A model generated the notes under the pieces. The model saw only the letters and a list, made by a program, of their open reading frames with translations. It did not search any database and had not been told where the DNA came from. A DNA stretch of 16,071 bases. It comes from Candidatus Curtissbacteria bacterium RIFCSPLOWO2_01_FULL_38_11b. Its GTDB lineage: Bacteria > Patescibacteriota > Microgenomatia > Curtissbacterales > GWA2-41-24. The position numbers and the translations under genes are program-made. Position 1 is the first letter of the stretch; each line of letters begins with the position of its first letter. Of this stretch, positions 11,798 to 16,071 are shown one piece after another. The stretch spans positions 27,584 to 43,654 of the forward strand of contig MFBO01000036.1 of the NCBI GenBank assembly GCA_001774995.1, in the 5' to 3' direction.

Positions 11798-14596
11798 ATG
11801 TCTAAAAACGTGCACTTTAAACCCGTTGACTCAAAGCAAAACTTTGTTGAAATGGAAAAAAGGATCCTTGATTTTTGGTATCGGGAAGGCATCGTCAAAA
11901 AGTATTTAGAGCGTAACAAAAGCTCAAGTCAAAAATTTTCTTTTCTGGATGGTCCAATTACAGCCAATAACCCAATGGGAATCCATCACGCTTGGGGCCG
12001 AACTTACAAGGATCTTTGGCAGAGATTTTACAACATGCTAGGTTATGCTCAGAGATTCCAGAACGGTTTTGATGAACAGGGTTTGTGGATAGAGGTCGAG
12101 GTCGAAAAAGAGCTTGGTTTTAAGAATAAAAAAGACATTGAAAGATACGGAATCGCAAGGTTTGTCGAAAAATGTAAAGAACGTGTTAAAAAATTTTCCC
12201 AAATTCAAACAGAGCAAAGCAAGCGCTTAGCTTATTTTATGGATTGGGATAATTCATACCACACGTCATCTGATGAAAATAACTACGCTATTTGGAATTT
12301 TCTAAAGGTTTGCAATCAGAAGGGATATCTATATAAAGGGAGGGATTCGGTACCTTGGTGCCCGCGCTGCGGTACTGCTATTTCCCAGCATGAAATCTTA
12401 ACGGAGGAATATCAGGAAATTGCGCATAAGGCGGTTTATGTTAAGTATCATCTAACGAGCCGACTGTTCAATATCAAACATAAAATATCTCTTCTTGTTT
12501 GGACAACTACTCCTTGGACTTTACCTTCGAATGTATCAATTGCCGTCAATCCAGAATTAAATTACGGTTTGTGGAATGTTGATGGTGAAGGGATGTTAAT
12601 TGAAGCATCAAGAGCAAAAGCAATCGGCGTCAAAGAAAGACCACAAGCTCAATATAAAGGTTCAAAATTCGTTGGTCTTGAATATGAAGGAATTTTCAAT
12701 GAGTTGCCAGCACTCAAGGGAGTTAAACACAAAATTGTTTCTGCTAAGGATTTAGTAACGGCTGAAGAGGGAACTGGATTTGTTCACATCGCCCCCGGGG
12801 CAGGTGAAGAAGACTTTCATTTGGCCAAAGAAGAAAATATGCCAGTAGTTGAATCAATCGATGAGAGTGCAAGCTATACTGCTGGATTTGGAGACTTGAC
12901 CGGGAAAAATGCCAAGGATAACCCCGAGTTAATTATCGCAAAACTTAAAGAAAAGGGCGTACTTTTCAAAGAGGAAAATTACAAGCATCGTTATCCAACC
13001 TGCTGGCGCTGCAAAACTGAATTGGTTTGGAGGGTTGTTAATGAATGGTATATAGCCATGGACAAAAAAGATCCTGGTGACCGAAAGGGTCGGACTCTGC
13101 GAAAAGAAATGGTTGATGTTGCCAAAAAAATTAAATGGATTCCGAAATTTGGCCTTGAAAGAGAATTAGATTGGCTCAAAAACATGCATGATTGGCTAAT
13201 TTCCAAAAAAAGGTATTGGGGTCTGGCTTTACCAATTTGGGAATGTGCGAACTGCGCCCACTTTGAGGTTATAGGCTCCAAAGGTGAACTTGAAAAAAAA
13301 GCAGTTGAAGGGTGGGATAAATTTGAAGGAAAGAGTCCGCATCGACCTCAGATAGACGCAATTAAAATTAAATGCCCCAAATGTGCTCATTTAATATCGA
13401 GAATTCCAGATGTGGGCAATGTTTGGCTTGATGCAGGAATTGTGCCAATCTCAACCTTGCCTTCTAGCTGGTATCCTGCCGATTTTATAACAGAATCTTT
13501 TCCTGGACAGTTTAAAAACTGGTTTTATTCAATGATTGCAATGTCCACAGTCATAAAAAATTCTCCACCCTATAAAACAGTTTTGGGGTTTGCGACTTTA
13601 CTTGACGAGAAAGGGCAAGAAATGCACAAGAGTAAAGGAAATGCCATTGAATTCAACGAGGCAGCCGACAAAATCGGAGTCGACGTGATGCGCTGGATGT
13701 ATTTAAGCCAGAATCCTGTAAATAACCTACTCTTTGGTTACCACAAAGCTGATGAGGTCCGAAGAAGATTCTACCTGATTTTATGGAATGTTTTTTCGTT
13801 TTTTGTAACTTATGCCAATTTGAATGATTGGAATCGGGTCAAAAGTCCCGATTCGAGAAACGTTCTTGATCGGTGGATTGTTTCTCGGCTTAACTCTTTA
13901 ATTGATCAAGTCACACAGTCACTGGCAGACTATAATGCCCAGGTTGCTAGCCAATCAATAGAAGATTTTGTAATAAACGATCTTTCCACCTGGTACGTAA
14001 GAAGAAGCCGGGATAGGGTCAGAGAGGCTCTTCCAACCCTTTATTTGATATTGGTTAGTCTTTCGAAATTAATAGCGCCGTTTATGCCTTACCTTGCTGA
14101 AGAAATGTACACGAATCTTACAGGAGGTAATTCTGTCCACCTTTCAAGCCTTCCTCAGACAAACTCTAAACTTATTGACCTAAGCCTTGAAAAAGAAATG
14201 AAAAAAGCAAGAGAAATTGTCGAGAAAGCTCACGCTAAAAGAAAAGAGGCTCAAATCAAAGTTCGTCAGCCGTTGACCAAACTTGGATATCCGGGGCGAA
14301 AACTTCCGGAATCTTTAGAGTTAATTATTGCCGATGAGGTGAATGTAAAAGATGTGATTCATGCTAAAACTCTTCAGTTAGACACCAGGATAAGTCCCCA
14401 GCTAAAAGCGGAGGGTGAAGCAAGAGAAATAATCCGACAAATTCAACAGGCCAGAAAAGAGGCAGAGTGTGACTTAGACGAAAAAATAATAGTACAGTTA
14501 CCTTCATGGCCTAAAGAGTTTGAAAATCTAATAAAAAAAGAGACTTTGGCAGAAAGGTTAGTTAAATCCCATAAATTTGGAATTGTTAGGCAATAA
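11798..14596 (+). CDS. ileS: Isoleucyl-tRNA synthetase
   Basis: This 932-residue class Ia synthetase charges tRNA-Ile in the cytoplasm. The Rossmann core has GIHH (61-64) in NNPMGIHHAWGRTYKD at the HIGH position, and EMHKSKGN (608-615) at the KMSKS position. The CP1 editing domain has VWTTTPWTLPSN (234-245) and GTGFVHIAPGAGEEDF (325-340), so mischarged Val-tRNA should be hydrolysed. Cysteine pairs at 188/191, 402/405, 483/486 and 526/529 suggest zinc binding. The anticodon-binding helical domain starts near 685 (LDRWIVSRLNSL). Both signature motifs depart from the textbook form, and GFDEQGLWIEVEVE (90-103) replaces the usual GWDTHGLP segment. ValRS and LeuRS were considered, but the editing and core motifs favour IleRS. 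Confidence 0.9.
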   Translation: MSKNVHFKPVDSKQNFVEMEKRILDFWYREGIVKKYLERNKSSSQKFSFLDGPITANNPMGIHHAWGRTYKDLWQRFYNMLGYAQRFQNGFDEQGLWIEVEVEKELGFKNKKDIERYGIARFVEKCKERVKKFSQIQTEQSKRLAYFMDWDNSYHTSSDENNYAIWNFLKVCNQKGYLYKGRDSVPWCPRCGTAISQHEILTEEYQEIAHKAVYVKYHLTSRLFNIKHKISLLVWTTTPWTLPSNVSIAVNPELNYGLWNVDGEGMLIEASRAKAIGVKERPQAQYKGSKFVGLEYEGIFNELPALKGVKHKIVSAKDLVTAEEGTGFVHIAPGAGEEDFHLAKEENMPVVESIDESASYTAGFGDLTGKNAKDNPELIIAKLKEKGVLFKEENYKHRYPTCWRCKTELVWRVVNEWYIAMDKKDPGDRKGRTLRKEMVDVAKKIKWIPKFGLERELDWLKNMHDWLISKKRYWGLALPIWECANCAHFEVIGSKGELEKKAVEGWDKFEGKSPHRPQIDAIKIKCPKCAHLISRIPDVGNVWLDAGIVPISTLPSSWYPADFITESFPGQFKNWFYSMIAMSTVIKNSPPYKTVLGFATLLDEKGQEMHKSKGNAIEFNEAADKIGVDVMRWMYLSQNPVNNLLFGYHKADEVRRRFYLILWNVFSFFVTYANLNDWNRVKSPDSRNVLDRWIVSRLNSLIDQVTQSLADYNAQVASQSIEDFVINDLSTWYVRRSRDRVREALPTLYLILVSLSKLIAPFMPYLAEEMYTNLTGGNSVHLSSLPQTNSKLIDLSLEKEMKKAREIVEKAHAKRKEAQIKVRQPLTKLGYPGRKLPESLELIIADEVNVKDVIHAKTLQLDTRISPQLKAEGEAREIIRQIQQARKEAECDLDEKIIVQLPSWPKEFENLIKKETLAERLVKSHKFGIVRQ

Positions 14597-15640
14597 ATGA
14601 AGTTGAGAGAAAACTTAGGTTTTTACTTTCCAATTGCAATTCTCGGATCAATTTCAATATTAATCATATCTTCAATTAGTAAAAATCTTGCATTTAATCA
14701 AATCATATTTTGGGCAATCGGTTTGTTAATATTATTTGTGGTTTCTCAACTAAACTATAAGAATTGGTTAACAAATTCAAAAATTTTCTACTTTTTGTCA
14801 TTAATTATACTGGGGTTACTTCTTATCATTGGTGAACCAATTCGTGGATCAGTTCGTTGGATTGAACTATCTATCATAAGATTTCAGCCCTCAGAACTTG
14901 CAAAAGCGGCAACAATTGTTTATCTAGCTTCATTTTACAGCCAAAAATCAGCAAAAGATCTTATCAATCTCTTTATTAGTTTTGCTCTTGTACTACCCGT
15001 GATCATCTTAATATTTATTCAACCTGATATTGGTAATACATTCGCATTTTTTGCAATTTGGTTAGCAATGTCATTTGCATCTGGAATTCGCCTAAAATAT
15101 ATGGTTCTACTGGCTGTTGTAACAATACTTGTAGGAATATTCTTGTTTGAAATCTTAGCTCCTTACCAAAAGGAAAGATTAATTACTTTTTTCAACCCTG
15201 TTTCCGACCCACTAGGAATAGGATATAACCTAATTCAGTCAAAAATTGCAATAGGATCCGGCCAATTATTTGGTAAAGGCTACGGACACGGTACACAATC
15301 CCAATTAAATTTTTTACCGGAAGCTGAAAGCGATTTCATATTTGCTTCAATTGTCGAACAGCTAGGGTTTGTCGGAGGAGCGATAATTTTAATTTCATTT
15401 GCATGGCTTTTAACCAAACTTATCTCAATTGCTAATTCTACAGATCGATTTGGACAGCTTATTGTCATTGGCGTAATTTCATTTCTTTTGATTCAATTTT
15501 TGATTAATGTTGGTATGAATATGGGTCTTTTGCCGGTTACGGGTATAACCTTTCCCCTAGTTTCCTATGGGGGATCGTCACTTATTACTAGCCTTTTTCT
15601 CCTCGGTATTATTTTATCAGTTAAAAAACCTTCACCTTGA
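14597..15640 (+). CDS. rodA: Rod-shape peptidoglycan glycosyltransferase RodA (SEDS family)
   Basis: This 347-residue polytopic membrane enzyme polymerises lipid II during side-wall growth, normally with an elongation-specific PBP2-type partner. SEDS motifs are RFQPSELAKAATI (95-107), IQPDIGNTFAF (141-151), the RodA-like IAIGSGQLFGKGYGHGTQSQ (217-236), then FLPEAESDFIFA (239-250) with presumed catalytic D246, and PLVSYGGSS (320-328). The His that usually precedes the catalytic motif (PExHTDF) is changed (PEAESDF). It begins directly after the ileS stop with no gap and no SD sequence, so it is probably co-transcribed. It is distinct from ftsW at 155, so both septal and lateral wall synthases are encoded here. 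Confidence 0.9.
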   Translation: MKLRENLGFYFPIAILGSISILIISSISKNLAFNQIIFWAIGLLILFVVSQLNYKNWLTNSKIFYFLSLIILGLLLIIGEPIRGSVRWIELSIIRFQPSELAKAATIVYLASFYSQKSAKDLINLFISFALVLPVIILIFIQPDIGNTFAFFAIWLAMSFASGIRLKYMVLLAVVTILVGIFLFEILAPYQKERLITFFNPVSDPLGIGYNLIQSKIAIGSGQLFGKGYGHGTQSQLNFLPEAESDFIFASIVEQLGFVGGAIILISFAWLLTKLISIANSTDRFGQLIVIGVISFLLIQFLINVGMNMGLLPVTGITFPLVSYGGSSLITSLFLLGIILSVKKPSP

Positions 15641-15650
15641 ATTGATTTGT

Positions 15651-15680
15651 TTGCTTTCAAATTTTATTTAATGGTAAAAT
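15651..15680 (+). promoter_or_regulatory. rplU promoter with extended -10
   Basis: TTGCTT (15651-15656), an 18-base spacer and TAAAAT (15675-15680), preceded by TGG as an extended -10, lie eight bases before ATG 15689. This predicts a leaderless or almost leaderless mRNA. It also rules against the upstream in-frame ATG at 15671, which lies before the -10. Confidence 0.6.
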
Positions 15681-15688
15681 CACAACCT

Positions 15689-16009
15689 ATGGGTACCTGG
15701 GCAATTATCAAAATAGGCGGTAAACAATATAAAGTAAGCGAAGGCCAAACAGTTGAAGTTGATAAACTTAAGAATTTTGGCAAGTCTGATACTCTAGAAT
15801 TTAAAGATGTCTTACTCATAAAAGATGACCAAGGTTTAAAAATTGGTAAACCTTATGTTGAAAAAGCAAAAATAAAGGCTAAAATTCTAATGGATTTTAA
15901 AGATAGGAAAATTAGAGTAGTTAAATTTAAGTCAAAATCTAGGTATTTAAAAGTTATGGGTCATAGACAACAGAGAACTAAAATATTGATAAGCAATATA
16001 CAAAACTAA
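15689..16009 (+). CDS. rplU: 50S ribosomal protein L21
   Basis: The product is a 106-residue ribosomal protein that binds 23S rRNA. It begins TWAIIKIGGKQYKVSEGQ, the standard L21 N-terminus, and contains DVLLIKDDQGLKIGKPYVE (40-58) and the C-terminal VVKFKSKSRYLKVMGHRQQR (77-96), close to the family signature KxxxxxRKxxGHRQ with T97. The length is normal when translation begins at ATG 15689; longer in-frame extensions exist but do not align with L21. In most bacteria rpmA (L27) follows rplU; that region lies beyond the window. Confidence 0.95.
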   Translation: MGTWAIIKIGGKQYKVSEGQTVEVDKLKNFGKSDTLEFKDVLLIKDDQGLKIGKPYVEKAKIKAKILMDFKDRKIRVVKFKSKSRYLKVMGHRQQRTKILISNIQN

Positions 16010-16055
16010 ATTTCAAAACCTCATCAAATTATATCAAAAGGTAAATAAGTGTACA

Positions 16056-16061
16056 TTGACA
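16056..16061 (+). promoter_or_regulatory. Candidate -35 box at the right edge
   Basis: A perfect TTGACA lies 47 bases after rplU. Its -10 would fall beyond the window, so it may belong to a following gene. Nothing else is seen in 16010-16071. Confidence 0.25.
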
Positions 16062-16071
16062 CCTTGTGAAA

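Noticed and set aside
155..15640. ftsW and rodA as a recent duplication
   Set aside because: They share only SEDS family motifs and have clearly different sequences and contexts; they are ancient paralogues.

Overview
The window looks like a piece of an A+T-rich, compact genome from the Candidate Phyla Radiation (Patescibacteria), perhaps the Microgenomates side. This is inferred from the minimal division cluster, very short or overlapping gene junctions, the near absence of Shine-Dalgarno (SD) sequences, and -10 boxes that sit directly before start codons. TGA ends several well-recognised genes (ftsW, murG, the CopC-like gene, rodA), so the genetic code appears standard.

Bases 1-5601 hold a division and cell-wall (dcw) cluster on the + strand: the 3' end of murD, ftsW, murG, ftsQ, ftsA and ftsZ. 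MurD and MurG make peptidoglycan precursors, FtsW polymerises septal glycan, FtsQ is the divisome scaffold, FtsA is the membrane anchor and FtsZ forms the ring. No murC, murB or ddl lies between murG and ftsQ.

Bases 5602-8271 are an accessory stretch: a Phd/VapC toxin-antitoxin pair, an MntA/HepT nucleotidyltransferase-HEPN pair and a six-helix membrane protein. It is bounded by extra copies of the FtsZ C-terminal tail ([12 protein letters not shown]). One lies 27 bases after the ftsZ stop codon; the other is 2.6 kb away. They share a 13-bp direct repeat whose 8-bp core also recurs between the modules. I read this as a possible island or cassette series inserted at the 3' end of ftsZ.

Bases 8284-9201 carry a VOC/glyoxalase-fold protein and a 63-residue two-helix membrane protein. 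These two have perfect, identical SD sequences, unlike the rest of the window. A 144-bp structured element follows, with T-runs on both strands, between convergent transcription units. Bases 9202-10765 form a copper-related group: a CopC-cupredoxin fusion, a CopC-like protein and, divergently, a full-length cutA reading frame broken by a single in-frame TGA. A zincin-type metallopeptidase (minus strand) and an unknown basic protein follow.

Bases 11758-16009 carry ileS, rodA (the elongation counterpart of ftsW) and rplU (ribosomal protein L21), each close behind the last. The window ends with a possible -35 box for the next gene.
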